From: Chondrus crispus
Lineage: Eukaryota > Rhodophyta > Florideophyceae > Gigartinales > Gigartinaceae
Length of the DNA: 64,000 nucleotides
NCBI RefSeq assembly: GCF_000350225.1
Contig: NW_005179112.1
Coordinates: 30,251 to 94,250 of the forward strand
Direction of reading: 5' to 3'
In this document: positions 39,288-51,530 of the stretch, piece by piece
Layout: every line of letters starts with the position of its first letter
Numbering within the stretch: position 1 is the first letter of the stretch
Position numbers and translations under genes: made by a program
Notes under the pieces: generated by a model
The model's input: only the letters and a program-made list of their open reading frames with translations
What the model was told of the DNA's origin: nothing
Databases searched by the model: none

Positions 39288-42200
39288 ATGAGTCAGTCAA
39301 GAAATCGCCGCATGTCTCTTGCTCGTAATGCTCCACAAGAAGCGTAGGAGTACCTCAATGAACTGAACTCGTCTGATTTAGAATCTCAGTTTGGTGGAAG
39401 GGAGATCGATTGGCAGAGCGATCTCAATGCTGGAAGGTCGATATGTAAGTTTCTGGTTGAGTGGGCACAGCGAGGACCATACCATGATGTCTTTTCTACT
39501 GGGGGAGGAAGTAAAGAATTGACGCTGTCATCCGCCAGTGTCATTAACCGTGGCGCTGCAGAGCTTTTGAATACAGAGAAAAGGGCGCAGGCCGCTTATC
39601 GTGCTTATAAGGACGTGTTTCCGACATCCATATGGCACTGCTGCAGTCGTTTTTGCTTTGCCTCCATCGCAATCGACCCTGTAAAGATTCGGCTATTCGA
39701 AGAGATTCGCCTAATTCAGGAAATTGCGGAACGATTACATTCGTCTATCGCACCTATTACTGATCTTGTTGACACGAGACGACGCGGTATTGGTGGGTCG
39801 TACATTGGCTTTTACGCACCTTCCAGACAAGAGAGAGAAGGTGGGTTTAGTGCGGACGTTGCCTCGACAGACCGAAAAAAAGGTTTCCAAAAATTCGCAA
39901 ACTTCGTCGTGCGAGTTGTACCGTTTCTCTACGGTAAGGAGGACGCACCGAGTGGCACGAAATGTCCCTCGGAGAAGCTCTGCACGGAAGCGATTTGCTG
40001 CTTGCTGGGCGTCTCAAAAAAATTTCTTTACGGGAGGAAGAAAGTACCGAGCACAGGCAAACAGTCTGGGGAGGCCACCGAGATAGAGCTTTTCTGCATC
40101 GTTGACGATGCAAGTACCCGGTTACGTCAGCGTCGTCGTGTCGAAGATCGAGCAGGGTATCCCCCAATCGAAGAACTACCAACCTGGGATTGTGGGTGTA
40201 GTGAGCCTTGTCTAAGCGCTCTGAATATTGTGTTCTTAACGAGCGAGTACCGATAATTTTCTAAATGCTCGAAGGAGCTCAACCGGCGGCGAAAGGAGAA
40301 CAGATTCCTCCTTAATGCAATGTTCTGCACGCTGTCCAACGCCCCGACAAAAGTGGGCGACGCTGCTCTCTCTGCGTTGTATACTGTGTCCAAAGGGCAC
40401 ATTTCGGATGTGCGTATGGCTCTCCAAGCCATGTGCTCCTACCCCAAAATTGAGCACAGGTCCTTTATTGAGGGAGGAGTGCAAGGCTACCGTACCCACA
40501 AGATGCACCCAATGAACAGGTACCCGGACCACGTCCGTGAACAAGTCGAAAATAATTTGGACATGGTTCTTCCTGCAGATCCGGCTGGAGGCCATGGTAT
40601 GAACGTGTGCCGATTATACTCCCCTGAGATCAACACCAAAGAGAAGCTACGAAAGCTGCTGAGGAGAATTTTAAACGAGGATGTCGAAGTCGACGAGCAG
40701 ATGTCAGACTCAACTCTACAAAGAATGATAAATCGGTATCTTGAGGCAAGAAGGTGCCGCGTAGAATTCAATCAATCGGACCACAACGCTTGCCCACATT
40801 GCAAGACGTTGAGATACGCCATCCTGCAGTACCACTACGAGTCAAAACAGCTGGAGCATCAGCACCGTTCACAATTCGGTGACAGGAGCCAAGATTTTGA
40901 CCAGAACACCCAGTTCGAGAGCGACCGTCTTCTTGCAGCACTTGCCACAAAAAAGTACCAAGAGCAAGAAGCACTAAGTACATTCGTAGTTCACAACCGG
41001 CGCAATGCGGATATACGAAAAACTGTGAAGTCTTGGGGGGACTTCTTTCGCTCCGTGGAAAATCGTTTTCGCGAGCTAAATTTTATTGGAAACGGGTGGA
41101 ACTCTATGGCCAACCACGCCATGATCACCCACCAGGATGACATGACGAAGGTCGACTTGCCACATTTTACTGTGAACGTTTCAGCAGATATTACACGCTG
41201 GCGCTTCAACGTCAATGCGCATGTCAACGCTGTCACGAAGGATTCTATTGTTTTCTCCCACGAACAGGGAACTGGACCAAAAAATGCTTCAGCTATCATT
41301 GAAATGGTGTTGATTGATCACCTTTTGCGGTGTAAGGGAGAGGCAATCAAAGTAATCGTTTCAGATAACGCAGCTGTGGGGAAAAATTGGTTAACAACGA
41401 TCGCGTTGCCACAATATATGGTGGATCAAGGGCTGGCAGACATTGTAATAGTCGTTTTTCTGGAGAATAACCATGGGAAATGGTTAGCCGATATGTTGTT
41501 CGGACAATGGCAGACCAGGCGGAAAAAGTCCGTCCTTCTCAGCATTGATGACCTTCTGAGTGAGTTTGAATAGATAAACTCCCGAAGCGGGAACGTTAGG
41601 GGATTTGCAGTGAACCCACTCGGAAGCGTGGACTTTGCTGGTATTTTTAAGTCTTTGGGATATCAAACCAAACCCCCCAAGGATTTCGGTTTCACCAAAC
41701 GAAATATTCACTTCGCTGCTGCATGCCGCCAGGTCGCCAAACAAAGACTGTCCTGTGACGTCTTGCATCTTCTCGGTCCGGCTCTTCCTGTTGCCGAAGG
41801 AATGGTCTGGATCTCTGCCTCCTCCCCTACTCGCCGACCGCAGGACGAACTTGCGTACGAAGAGCGATTTTTCGACGTACCTGCGGCCAACTTGTCCGAA
41901 TTAGCTGGTGACAGTCAGACCTCTGTTCCACTAAGTAATCCGGAGCATCCGCAAACTCAAAATGAATCAGTGGTACTTCCCTTGGTGGTCCCGCTGGACC
42001 AACCGTTCTCGCCAAGCGGACAGGGAGTTGTCTCGCAGAGGACTACGAAGCATGTTGGATTCAACGGACTGGCGTTCCGGGGCTCGAATGGATATCCAGA
42101 GTTGATGAACACATCATCGCGGCTTGTACAGCAGGCTTGGCCGCCCAGTATGCTTAATCCTGGTGCTGTTTCGGACTCCGGGGAGCCAATTTACGGCGTT

Positions 42201-42755
42201 GAGAGCGTAAAGTGCGCCCCGGAGAACTGGGTCATTAGAAGACCAGTGAGCCATTTCGCAGCTGGGAATGACAGAAAGGCCCGTTACGCGCCTCGCAATT
42301 TACTGAATGCCAAATTCCAGAGAGGGCCTCGCGAATCCCAGACGTGGGTACCGACGTCGACATACGCGGAACCTCCGTTCCCGACCATCAGCGGAACCGC
42401 AGCATACGAAGCAATGAAGAACGTTGCTTTGAAATACGCTGATATAGGCAAGTCCGTTAATGTGTTGGACTTGTTACGCGAGGTCTACCTATGTATGGGC
42501 TCGAGGGATATATGTTCGGACCCTTGGTACCAGCGCTCGGTCACACTACCCAGCCACAACGCACTGCAAGTGTATAGAAATGCTCTCCAGATATTTAAGG
42601 AACGATGGCAAGGGGAACCTCGAGCTCCACGAACGATTAGACAGTTGTTTAAGCTGGATGAAAACGTAAGCAATCAGGTCACGGCGATACTGGAAGCCCG
42701 GGGTCAGGTCCCGACTAACAAGGTTTTGCGCACAGCCCTAGAAGAAAAAAATTAA
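39288..42755 (+). pseudogene. Transposase-like gene (DUF7869-like RNase H fold), one frame with three in-frame stops
   Basis: From the ATG at 39288 (after CACCAAAAAA) to the stop at 42753-42755 a single frame of about 1155 codons runs without any frameshift. It is interrupted by TAG at 39345, TAA at 40254 and TAG at 41571. The middle third (40320-41573) holds a putative zinc pair NACPHCKTLR and a core resembling DUF7869/transposase-like proteins: VSADITRWRFNVNAHV, then VIVSDNAAVGKNW, then VFLENNHGKWLADMLFG. These correspond to the usual D, SDN..G.NK and GH..D..FG positions. The last third (41610-42755) is an unrecognised domain. Probably a relic DNA transposon gene disabled by point changes only; family assignment is tentative. 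Confidence 0.6.
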
Positions 42756-42756
42756 A

Positions 42757-43030
42757 TTTTTTGAGTGCACCTACATTGCAATTTGAGATTTTTAGCATAT
42801 TTGAGTGCACTGTGAACGCGAATTGTTGCCGCTGTTGGCCACACAACCTCCTATTGGTGGCACTTGGAGTGCACCCAGAGGGCGGCATGAGTGTATGATA
42901 GTCCTGCACTCATACCGCCCTCCGAAAATGCTATGTAACCCGGAGTGCGAGGTGAGTGCAATGTGCATTGCATGCTGCTCCGCATTTCGTAGTGCACTCA
43001 CTCTGCACGCAACTTGCGTCCAAGTCCATA
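42757..43030. repeat. GAGTGCA-rich palindromic cluster, left
   Basis: At least four TGAGTGCA/GGAGTGCA/AGTGCACTCA motifs and a hairpin with 16-bp arms (42878-42893 and 42907-42922, one mismatch) lie directly after the transposase-like gene. A similar cluster lies at 56450-56720. Such subterminal arrays are typical of transposase-binding ends of CACTA-type and related elements. Confidence 0.5.
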
Positions 43031-43725
43031 GTTTAGGTGGAGTTTGGAGGCGAGGGGTGGAATTTGGAGCTCGGCGGTCAACTTGGTATTCGTGGAGACG
43101 AGAAGATGGTGGGCAAGTCACGTGCAGCAAAGCAGTACCACTTTGCTGCTTGCACTTCTTGCTCTGGTTGATGGGCTGTGTAGAGGGCCAGAGGTCAGAG
43201 GAACCGATGCGCTACAAGTCCGTAAACTGTCACAGTAGCCTTTGAAGAAGAAGGTGTACCATCGCTCGGGCTTGATGTGAAGGTACGAGAAATGTTGTAT
43301 CGAAGCTGTATTAGTGCGACCGGGAGTATGTGAGATTTCCGTCAAGCTTTACGAGAATTCGGGCGCGTCTATTCTCTGGCTTACTACATTCTTCCTATAT
43401 ACCCTTCTCCGTATTTCTATCATTCGCACAAATATCTTTTCAACATTGTACTGCTTTACTGCTTAAGAGGCGACCTTTCTAGGTGCATACGCGGATAACA
43501 TTGAAGTACGACTAGCAAAGTACCTAGTAGAAGAAGCCAGTTAATATTACTTTCAAAATACAGTCTTCACTTCATGGTGCAGGCACTTCGCAATATGCTC
43601 TAGCCCTGTGTGTTGTCGGCAGGACTGCTGCTCGACAGGCGATGGCATGCATGTGCACAAATATGGGGTTCTGGCATTCCACAACTGTATTTATGGAGCA
43701 AAGTCGCGCCGCTTTCGAGGGCAAC
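43031..43725. other. Stretch with no supported gene
   Basis: A few short frames on both strands; nothing recognised between the palindromic cluster and the ABC transporter fragment. Confidence 0.4.
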
Positions 43726-44865
43726 TTACTTCTTCGAATCCTTGACTTCGGATGCTTCTGACAACTCGCCGTTATCGAACGACGTCTGCAAGTCCCACAT
43801 TTGGGCGTATGACCCCTTCTGCCGTATCAACTCAGCATGGGACCTTCTCTCGACAACGGTACCAAGGCCCTCTTCTGCGCCATCTGTGCCAAGGACAATG
43901 ATCTCGTCCGCTATCATGATTGTGGACAGTCGATGTGCAATCACGATCGTGGTTCGGTTCTTGCATACTTCCCGCAGGTTTGCTTGCATTTCTCTTTCCG
44001 TTTGCGTGTCCTGTGCATCGGGGCGGTGATGAGGGGTGCGGATTCAGAATGAGGTCAGAGATCTTGCACAGCGTGTCGCGTATAGCCAAAGTGCCACAAA
44101 AATTTCTTTCAGAACAGTGCTCAGCACTTACCAATGATGACGACGCCTCGTCAAGCAGAACAATAGCTGGTCCCTTGACCAGACACCTGGCGCATCCTAC
44201 GCGCTGTCGTTCCCCTCCTGATAGGCGCACTCCCCGCTCTCGGACAAGGGTGTCTAGCTTCAGCGGGAGAGAATCAACGAAGTCTCACAAAGCAGCCGAA
44301 CGTGCAGCGTCATAAATTTCAGCATCACATGCATCCGGTTTGCCGTATGAAATATTGAATCGCAGAGATCGGTTGAACAAGATCTGAATGTAATTGTCAG
44401 AGGCGCCGAGAAGAAAAAAAGAAAAGCCCACATTGTTAGTATTACAGGACATGGAAGGGCACCTCGTTCGCTCGCATTTGTCTCCACTCATGAGCGATAG
44501 AATTTCGTACCGTATCTTGGGCGACAACTCCAATTTGCTTGCGTAGACTCCTGAGAACAGTTCTTCACATTCTCGCCATCGATCAGCACTGACCCGCTAT
44601 CGACATCATAGAATCTCAGCAACAGCCGAATGATTGTGCTGCAGCACGCAAATGGCGACAAAAATATAATCGTGTACAAGAAGAATGTTAGCTTCTCCGC
44701 AATTGCAAAGACAACTTTTGCGTCTCCCACACCATCCACAGCCTTCACAAAACCGCCCCCCAGACAGTAATTCAAAACTTACCTCTTGCCCGCTCCAGAA
44801 GCTCCAACGAACGCAACCATTCTCCCTGGAGCAACATGGAAGGAGATGTTACGCAGGCCGACTCA
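43726..44865 (-). pseudogene. ABCB-type ABC transporter, 3' fragment (nucleotide-binding domain) with introns kept
   Basis: Exons on the minus strand at about 44865-44783, 44638-44511, 44383-44132 and 44010-43726 join in phase across GT-AG introns of 144, 127 and 121 bp. They encode an ATP-binding cassette: Walker A GASGAGKST (split by intron 1), RLLLRFYDVDSGSVLIDG, Q-loop region VVAQDT, signature RLSGGERQRVGCAR, Walker B AIVLLDEASSSL and switch VIAHRLSTI. It resembles ABCB6/ABCB7/HMT1-type half transporters. The membrane domain is absent: similarity stops near 44865. One in-frame TGA lies before DFVDSLPLK (about 44285). The fragment is therefore not functional. Confidence 0.85.
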
Positions 44866-45186
44866 GGTCTTTCGTCGAAGGGTCCCTCGGCTGCCGACAA
44901 GTACGGGCTACTGGCGTGCAACAACTGGAAGGCACGAGGCAGCGAGGAGGATCTGGATTTGTACTGCGATTGGTATGGGCGCAGCGTGTTGCTCATGCCG
45001 GAAGACATGGTCCGAAGCGGGGGGAAGGGGTGCGTTGAGTTTGACGTTGCGACGAGCCATTATGTTTTCTGCCCGTTCGGGGGGGAGGAGGGGAAGAGGA
45101 ACGCGGAGGTGATGGGTGGCATGAGCCTAGCGGTGGCAGTAGATGGGGTTAAAGCGGTTGGGGATGTGGAGATGAGTGATACTTGA
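44836..45186 (+). CDS. Unidentified fragment
   Basis: A 116-codon frame overlapping the start of the ABC fragment on the other strand. The part after about 44865 (KYGLLACNNWKARGSEEDLD, LYCDWYGRSVLLMPEDMV, GCVEFDVATSHYVFCPFGG) looks like real protein, while the part before it mirrors the ABC exon. It may be a piece of another captured gene. No family recognised. Confidence 0.3.
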   Translation: MEGDVTQADSGLSSKGPSAADKYGLLACNNWKARGSEEDLDLYCDWYGRSVLLMPEDMVRSGGKGCVEFDVATSHYVFCPFGGEEGKRNAEVMGGMSLAVAVDGVKAVGDVEMSDT

Positions 45187-45665
45187 ATGGCGGCGGTATG
45201 AAGCCCCAAGAGCTTCGTGCCTTGGCGAAAGAGTGGGACACTAGCAGCAAACGTTGGTCGGTGGTCGCCACCGCGTGCTGCGCGGGCCGCGGCGAGGAGC
45301 GGAAACATCGAGAAAACAATAATATACGGCCACTTCGTACGTAACGGTACAGTAGCAGAGCGAGCAGAAGATCTGACGGTACATAAATTTGCAGTATGTA
45401 GCCCAAAACTCGCGGGTATCGCGGGTAGCGTGCTAGCCTCAAGAGTCTACTCGGCTCTTCCTCCATTTTTTGAAACGTGGGCGCTTGTGATAAATCGTCC
45501 CACGGTTGAAAATTGACGGCATACATGTGCTGGTCATGAAACTTCACGCCCTCCGCACGAACTCTTCACTCCTCCTCGGTGCGACCCAAACCACCATCCT
45601 CCCCACCGCCCGGCTATCCGCACCACTCAATCCTCCCCGCTGTTCGAAGACTTTTGCTCAGAAGT
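45187..45665. other. Stretch with no supported gene
   Basis: No convincing frame, RNA gene or repeat seen between the unidentified fragment and the GRG-tailed gene. Confidence 0.4.
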
Positions 45666-46741
45666 TCAGGCAACGGTGGAGGCTTTCCCACGCCCACGCC
45701 CACGTCCACGACCACGCCCACTCCCACGTCCGAGCCCTCGTCCACGTCCAGCACGACTTGCACGCCCACGTCCACTTCCACGACCTATACCCTGCGAAGC
45801 CGTCGCAGGGGTAGTCGTGGACTTGGGGATGTTCGGATCGACATTCTGCAGTGGTGCTGCAGACGCCCTCTCGTCAATTCTTGCGCGTTTGACAGGAGGC
45901 GCTGCATGTGCGGGCTCATCGTTAGCCGATACATTTCCATCAATTGCGCTTGGGTTCCGGCGACCCTTGGACTTCATTTTCTGGTCAGCAAGGTCTCTAA
46001 TCGCCCAGTAGAAGGCCGTCTGCCGGAATACAACGAAGTCGCGTGATTCTGCTGCCAGGCGAATTACAGCTTCGCACTGTTCACGGTGGGTGGTGCGTGA
46101 GGCGGACTTCCAATTGAGTCTCCCGTAATCATCGCCTATGTTCTGCAGCATGAGAAGATCAAGTGCATCTTTTGCGTCTGTGTTCAACTTTTTGTCAGCG
46201 TAACCTTCTGAGAATTGAATGTATTTTTCTTGTCCGTCAGGAATTTTGCGTTTGCCTTATCGATCGCATCACGCAGGACCAGCGTTACATTGACCTCCCG
46301 CTTGAAGCCGACTTCGCCGCGCTTTGCGCTTGGGATCGGGGGCAGGGTGGTACTGGGATGTAGAGCGTCCAATCGCTTGTGAATCTTAGAAAGGTCTTTC
46401 GACCATCTGCAGAAGAGCTGTTCCATGAAACGCTCAAGCATGCGCTCGAAGGATGTGGTTGCCGGCATCACGTTTGGACGGATTGGGGCGTACGGGATTA
46501 CGGGGAAATAGAACTGCGATTCGAAGAGTGAAAGAAACGAGGAGACGGGAAGTTGTCTTTTTATGGCTGATTGTGATGCGTCATTGTTGAGAGTTTCGGA
46601 GTCGGGGACCGTTTCGCGCCGATACGGTAGTCGCATTGCAGAACGCAATACGATTTGCGCTTCGTCGCCTTCGCCGCGTTTTTTACGAAGTGAGTGGAGG
46701 ACACAGTACCACTCTGCCATGAGTGAGCGGCAAGAAACCAT
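45666..46741 (-). pseudogene. Gene with GRG-repeat tail, divergent from the Tnp2 transposase
   Basis: Two consecutive frames (46741-46184, then 46187-45666) are offset by -1 at a run of five A (TGACAAAAAGTTGA), so this is probably one gene with a one-base change; an intron or slippage is less likely. The first part has a helical region (FERMLERFMEQLFCRWSKDL). The second has a domain-like part (EQCEAVIRLAAESRDFVVFR, AFYWAIRDLADQKMK) and a tail of about 35 residues of GRG repeats, typical of RNA/DNA-binding tails. It is transcribed away from the transposase and could be the element's accessory gene. I do not recognise it. Confidence 0.4.
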
Positions 46742-47049
46742 GGAACAATGTGTCTTTTGGGGTCTTGGCAGCCATGGTGCTATGCATATGACATTCTACA
46801 TGTCGCGAGACTTTTTCTCTGGGAAGTTCTGATGTCTTCTTCGCCTCCGCGATCTGCATACGTGTGAACTCGGGTAAAATTCTACCTCCGGATCCATTCT
46901 AAGGCATGCCACCGCACTGACTGCAGGCAAATTTCTGTGGAGAATTGTTACGGCTAATTTGCATACGGTCTCTTGAGCAGCTTGCCCTGGGATAAGAACG
47001 TCGGATAGACGTTTTAGGTCGCGTGGTTTTTGGAAGTGTGAATTCGAAG
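46742..47049. other. Divergent intergenic spacer
   Basis: A 300-bp gap between two head-to-head frames. It could be a shared promoter; no clear TATA box. Confidence 0.3.
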
Positions 47050-50000
47050 ATGGGGAAAACGTTTGTCTGCTTACCGGAGTATAAATGTCGCTGCTATCCG
47101 CCGGGGAGAAGAGTAGGACGCACAACGATGCTACAACATCGCCGATATGCAAATAAGCGGCTAGCCACAGAGGGACGGGATATTATTCTACCATGGGGAC
47201 CACGGGAGCAAGACAGCGGAGAAGTGCGTGCGCGGTATGAGGCAATAGCGCAAAGTTTATTGTCAAATGCGTCGCAAGGAGCTGGCGGCGGAGGCCCTGT
47301 ACCCCTCCACGCCAGCAACGATATGGCCGTGTCTGAAAGTGTCTCTGGACATACACCCAGCGAAATGAGTTTGGATGGGCCGCATGAATTTGTCGAGGAC
47401 GAATCCCCGATTTCAGATGCAATCGGAGGGCACAGCGGACCTGAGGAGGCCCCGACCCCTTTGGCGGTTGATGCACTGGTGGAGCCTGACGTGCCCGTAG
47501 AAAACGAACCTGGAAGTTGGGAACCGCCTGGTAACGAAGCACATGTCTCTGGCGATGCAACGCAGCAAGTATCCGGACATATTAGTATTGCTGAACCTAT
47601 TAGTGATACGGGACCTGCGTTTGACGATGGATGGAGTTTGGAAGATGAAGGGGAGGATGAGGACATAGGTGGTAGTCCTTTCGACATTGGAGATTCGAAT
47701 CTCGAGCATTTTGACAGTGCGATGTCTGAGACAGAATCGAGTAACATGGACGATTTGGACGTACCGATAGACATGCCAGAATCGGAGCAGTCTGCCTTTA
47801 GGTTATGGGCAACAAAGTGCCGCGGATGGATTGATCTATTCTACAAACACGGCTTGACCCAAAGTGTTATGGAGGACACCCTCAGCCTCATCCACGCGCC
47901 ATACAAAACATGGAAAACGATTGCTGCAGACCTCAAGAAGGACTCGGGTATGTCGGACGGCGTCAAGAAGTATGCAGTGTGTCCAGGGCACATGTGCTTC
48001 TTCGAGGAAAGCATTCAGAGCTGTAATGTATGTGGTTTAGGGAAGCCGGACCTCAACGCCAAACGTGTATCTGGTATGGAATGGATGACTCTAAAACCAC
48101 GACTGCAAGACTGGTTTCTCGATAAGCAGCGCTGTGACCAACTGTACGGGTACATGAGCTCGAAGGAATACAATGATGATGGACGATCGAGAGACTTCTT
48201 CGACACAAAGGCGTACCAGCGGATATGCAATATTTATGGCGGAGAGGACAATGTGCAAGACGATATATTTCTAGCAGTTTCAACTGACGGGTTCCAAGCG
48301 TTTAGGAACAAGTCCTATGATGTCTGGCCCATTGCGGCCATCGTGTGCAACTTGGCTCCGCATCTACGATTCAGTGTCAAGAACGTTCTCCCCTTTGCCT
48401 TTGTCCCTGGCCCCTCCGAGCCAAGCAATTTACAATCTTTCATGGAGCCTCTGCTGAAGGAGATCGAGGATCTCAACGCTGATGGGGGCTGTATGTTTCA
48501 ATTCTATGATGGCGTTGAACGGAAGGTGCGAGTGCACATTTTGTGGGTTACGGGTGATCTCCCAGCGGTCAAAAAGTTATCTGGCGTAAAGGGCCACAAC
48601 GGGAAGTTGCCGTGTCGCTTTTGTACAATTGAGGGTATATGGTGCCCAGAGAATCGCCACAACTACTACCCAATTAAGGTTCGAGATGGGGTTAACGTAT
48701 CAGAACGCTATGATGTGGAGTTTCTTCCACTGCGCACGGTTGAAGAATCTACAGCAACAATTGAGAAGCTGTCCTCGCTCTTCGGACAGCGGGAAGCAGA
48801 GCTCCAAGTCTCGGCAGGAATATCAGAAGGGTCAAATCTCTTTCGACTACCAAACTTGTTGCCGTATGTGTCCTTCCCGATCGATGTTATGCACCTCTTC
48901 TACAACATCAGTAAGGACATGTTGCGACTTTGGTGCGGCGATGGAGGTGATGACTATGTGCTGGGACGGGCTGCAATGCGAGATATCGACGCTGAGTTGC
49001 GGAAGTTTGGGGATGGTATTGCGAGCGAGGTTGGGGCACGCCCAAGACCGATTACAAGATTCAAAGACTGGAAGTCTGCGGAGCTGAAGGACTTTGTACT
49101 GCGCTACAGCTTGATTGTTTTAGACGGGTACCTACCACAGACATACCTATCAGGATGGGCACTGTTCGTTGAACTAGTGGATCTTTGTTGGAGGCCAGTC
49201 CTGACAGAAGAGGACATTTCTGAGGTTGGCGGACTCGCGCGCGACTTCTACCGGCACTACGAGGAGCACTACTACAAGTATGACGTGGCCCGAATGAACA
49301 TGTGCAAGTACGTGTTTCACCTGATCTTGCACCTCGAAGAAGGCATTCGGGAGAGCGGACCCCCAGTGGGGTACTCCCAATATTGGACGGAGAGGTATAT
49401 CGGTTGGATTGTTGGGAGACTCAGAGCGAAGAACCTCGCATCAGCGTCCCTCTTCAAGAGCGCACTATTTGGAGAGTCGTACAAAATGTACTATTCTGAA
49501 CCGTTTGCGTCCAACGTCGCCGCGTACGAGGAGGTGGTTGAGGAAGGAGGATTCCAGATGCAGGGCAAAGGATACAGGCGCTGGCTGTCTTATGAAAATA
49601 GCGCTGATGTTCAGTTTCTTGCTCGTCTAAAGAGTTACCTCTTGCGCAAGTATGACGGGATGACAGGGAAGGAGGCCCAAGCTATTTTAGATGGGGTGGA
49701 GAATTGTGTTGTCCGGCCGCGTGTGCGCTTCCTATGCGGGTCGGACACGCAGACGGCTTCCTCCTATTATTGCTTGCGTGATTGGAATGGGTCCGACGGC
49801 AGTTCGCGAATAAGAGCAAGTTGGCATGTCGCATGCGAGATGGAGGTTGGGGGAATGTTGGCGGTGTACTACGGAAGGGTTCTTAAACTCGTGGAGTTTG
49901 AAGTTGATCTGAACTTTTCGAAAAGGTGGCAAACTGGCAAACGAAGTACCAAATAGCTCTCCTGGAATGTGCTTCTGGATTGGAAGTCGGGGAACAGCGC

Positions 50001-50282
50001 CAAGTCCACAAAAATTGTGAATCGGAACACGCCTTCTCCGCAGTTACTGTTGAAGACATTTGTATCGTCCAGCGGCTGATTAGCGTGGTAGATCACTTTG
50101 TACCGACACGGGGAGAGTACAGGGGCGCCAGCGCAAGCCGGTCAACTGCGAGAAGAGGCCGTAAACGTTGTTACTTTGTTGACGACTTTTCGCGCTCAGA
50201 TCGGCTACTGATCTCGCAATGGACCTCCGGAGATGGTCGCAATCGCGTTTTGCGCGGGCGCCGTGGACAGGGACATAATTAA
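47050..50282 (+). mobile_element. Tnp2-family (CACTA/EnSpm-type, Transposase_21) transposase gene
   Basis: The main frame runs from the ATG at 47050 to the stop at 49956 (968 codons). An N-terminal Cys/His cluster (CLPEYKCRCYPPGRR...H) is followed by an acidic spacer. The Tnp2 core comes next: DIFLAVSTDGFQAFRNKSYD, NVLPFAFVPGPSEP, ILWVTGDLPAVKKLSGVKGH, CRFCTIEGIWCP, PIDVMHLFYNISKDMLRLW and HLILHLEEGI...YWTERYIGW. Such transposases cut and paste elements with CACTA-like ends. The family's C-terminal part (KYQIALLECASGLEVGEQ) is in another frame (49926-50282). The cause is visible: TGGCAAAC is tandemly duplicated at 49927-49942, shifting the frame by eight bases. Clear CACTA termini with 3-bp duplications were not found. 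Confidence 0.85.
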
Positions 50283-51144
50283 AATGCACTTCGTACATTT
50301 TGTCGATTGCAATTCGAAGACTCGGCTGCGAAGTGGAGGGAAAGGGAGAGCGATATGGACGGCATGGACATGGGTATTGAACCATACCCGGAACTGAAGT
50401 ACAAGAAAGAACAGAATGATGAGAAATCGAGAGGGCTGACGTGAGCTCTGGATATCTGGTGTTTACTATTGTGCAGCGGCGGTATGAAAGACAAGAATGT
50501 CGTCATGAGAATGATACTGTCGAACAGAGGGAGCCGGCGAAGGAGATGGCATCGATGATGCATTATCATCACATTTCATGTTGGGGACGAGCGGTGTAGG
50601 TCGGTGGCGGGATCGGGCGGAGGGTGTTTGGAGGTTGGTAGTTTGCAGTGATGTAGATAGTAGGCGGTGATCACTAGCAACCATACTGTTGGCGTTCGTA
50701 GGCTACCCGCAGTGTGATCGGAGGACTAGGGGTGCAATCGTAGTATTTACGTAGTGTGTATGTAACAGTAGGTACAGCAGGGCGGAACTTTGGGTCAAAC
50801 GTGCAGTGCTGTCGTATCACATGCGGAGTGCCACTGCAGTAGCATCCCCCGCCGTAGTTCATGCGGAGTGCCGCCGGAGTGGCATTCCCTCATCTCGCCA
50901 TTGCTCGTCGAATTTCGCAAGTCGGGTGCCGTTATTCATCGTCTGCAAGAAGCCCACTCGCTGGTGGACCGCGATCCGAAGAGCGCCGTCAGCTGGATGG
51001 CCGTCAGCTAATACTACTTGCGTGCGGCAAGACCAAGGTCGCACGCCGGTTTCCACACAAGGCTACCACACTGGACGCAGGCTGGGCTCCCGCGTGCGTC
51101 GCTGTGGGTCACGCTTTCAGCCTCGACCTCGATGTTTCACTAAG
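50283..51144. other. Stretch without a supported gene
   Basis: Short frames only. ATGCGGAGTGCC recurs near 50820 and 50860 in a 40-bp tandem arrangement (GCGGAGTGCCACTGCAGTAGC, GCGGAGTGCCGCCGGAGTGGC). A TACGTAGTG near 50748-50756 could be a CACTA-like terminus read on the minus strand, but no partner was found. Confidence 0.4.
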
Positions 51145-51530
51145 ACGCGACGCGCCATCGTGCGCCGCATTCTCTCCATCCTCGTCGTCTGCGGTCTGCT
51201 CTACTCCAGCGTCCTTTCCCCTCGCGCGTACCATGCAACACCCCCCGCCCCCGCAACCTCACCGCCGCCTTATCCCCTACCGGCCACCACCCGGCCACGA
51301 TTCCCCCCACGCGCGTGGTCACCCGCCGTCCAAACACCTTCCTAGTCGTCATCCCGCACTGCCACGTCGGCAACCAGCTCTACTTCCTTCTCGAGGCCGT
51401 CGTTCTCGCGCGCCAAGCCCACCCCGGCCTCCTCCTCCCCTCCCTGCCCAGCCGAGAGTTTAGCAACCCTACCAACGTCACCTTTGAGCGTCGAGCTCTC
51501 TGGAAAGGCGATACAATCTGGTCCATATTT
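51145..51530 (+). pseudogene. Golgi-type glycosyltransferase (fucosyltransferase-like), 5' fragment
   Basis: One frame encodes a basic start and a signal anchor (IVRRILSILVVCGLLYSSVL) followed by a Pro-rich stem. Another frame continues with PNTFLVVIPHCHVGNQLYFL and LEAVVLARQ...LLLPSLPS, which resembles the G..GNQL...EA..LAR..P motif of fucosyltransferase-like GT families. Type II membrane layout fits a Golgi enzyme. It is frameshifted and stops soon after the first motif, so it is only the 5' part of a gene. Assignment rests on one motif. Confidence 0.35.

Noticed and set aside
46184-46200. Programmed -1 frameshift at the A-run of the GRG-tailed gene
   Set aside because: The codon phase does not give a proper slippery heptamer, so a simple base change is more likely.
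47094-47774. 226-codon minus-strand frame opposite the Tnp2 N-terminus
   Set aside because: Mirror of the acidic low-complexity spacer of the transposase; no features of its own.
50746-50756. CACTA-type right terminus (minus-strand CACTACGTAAA)
   Set aside because: No matching inverted terminus or 3-bp duplication was found on the other side of the transposase.
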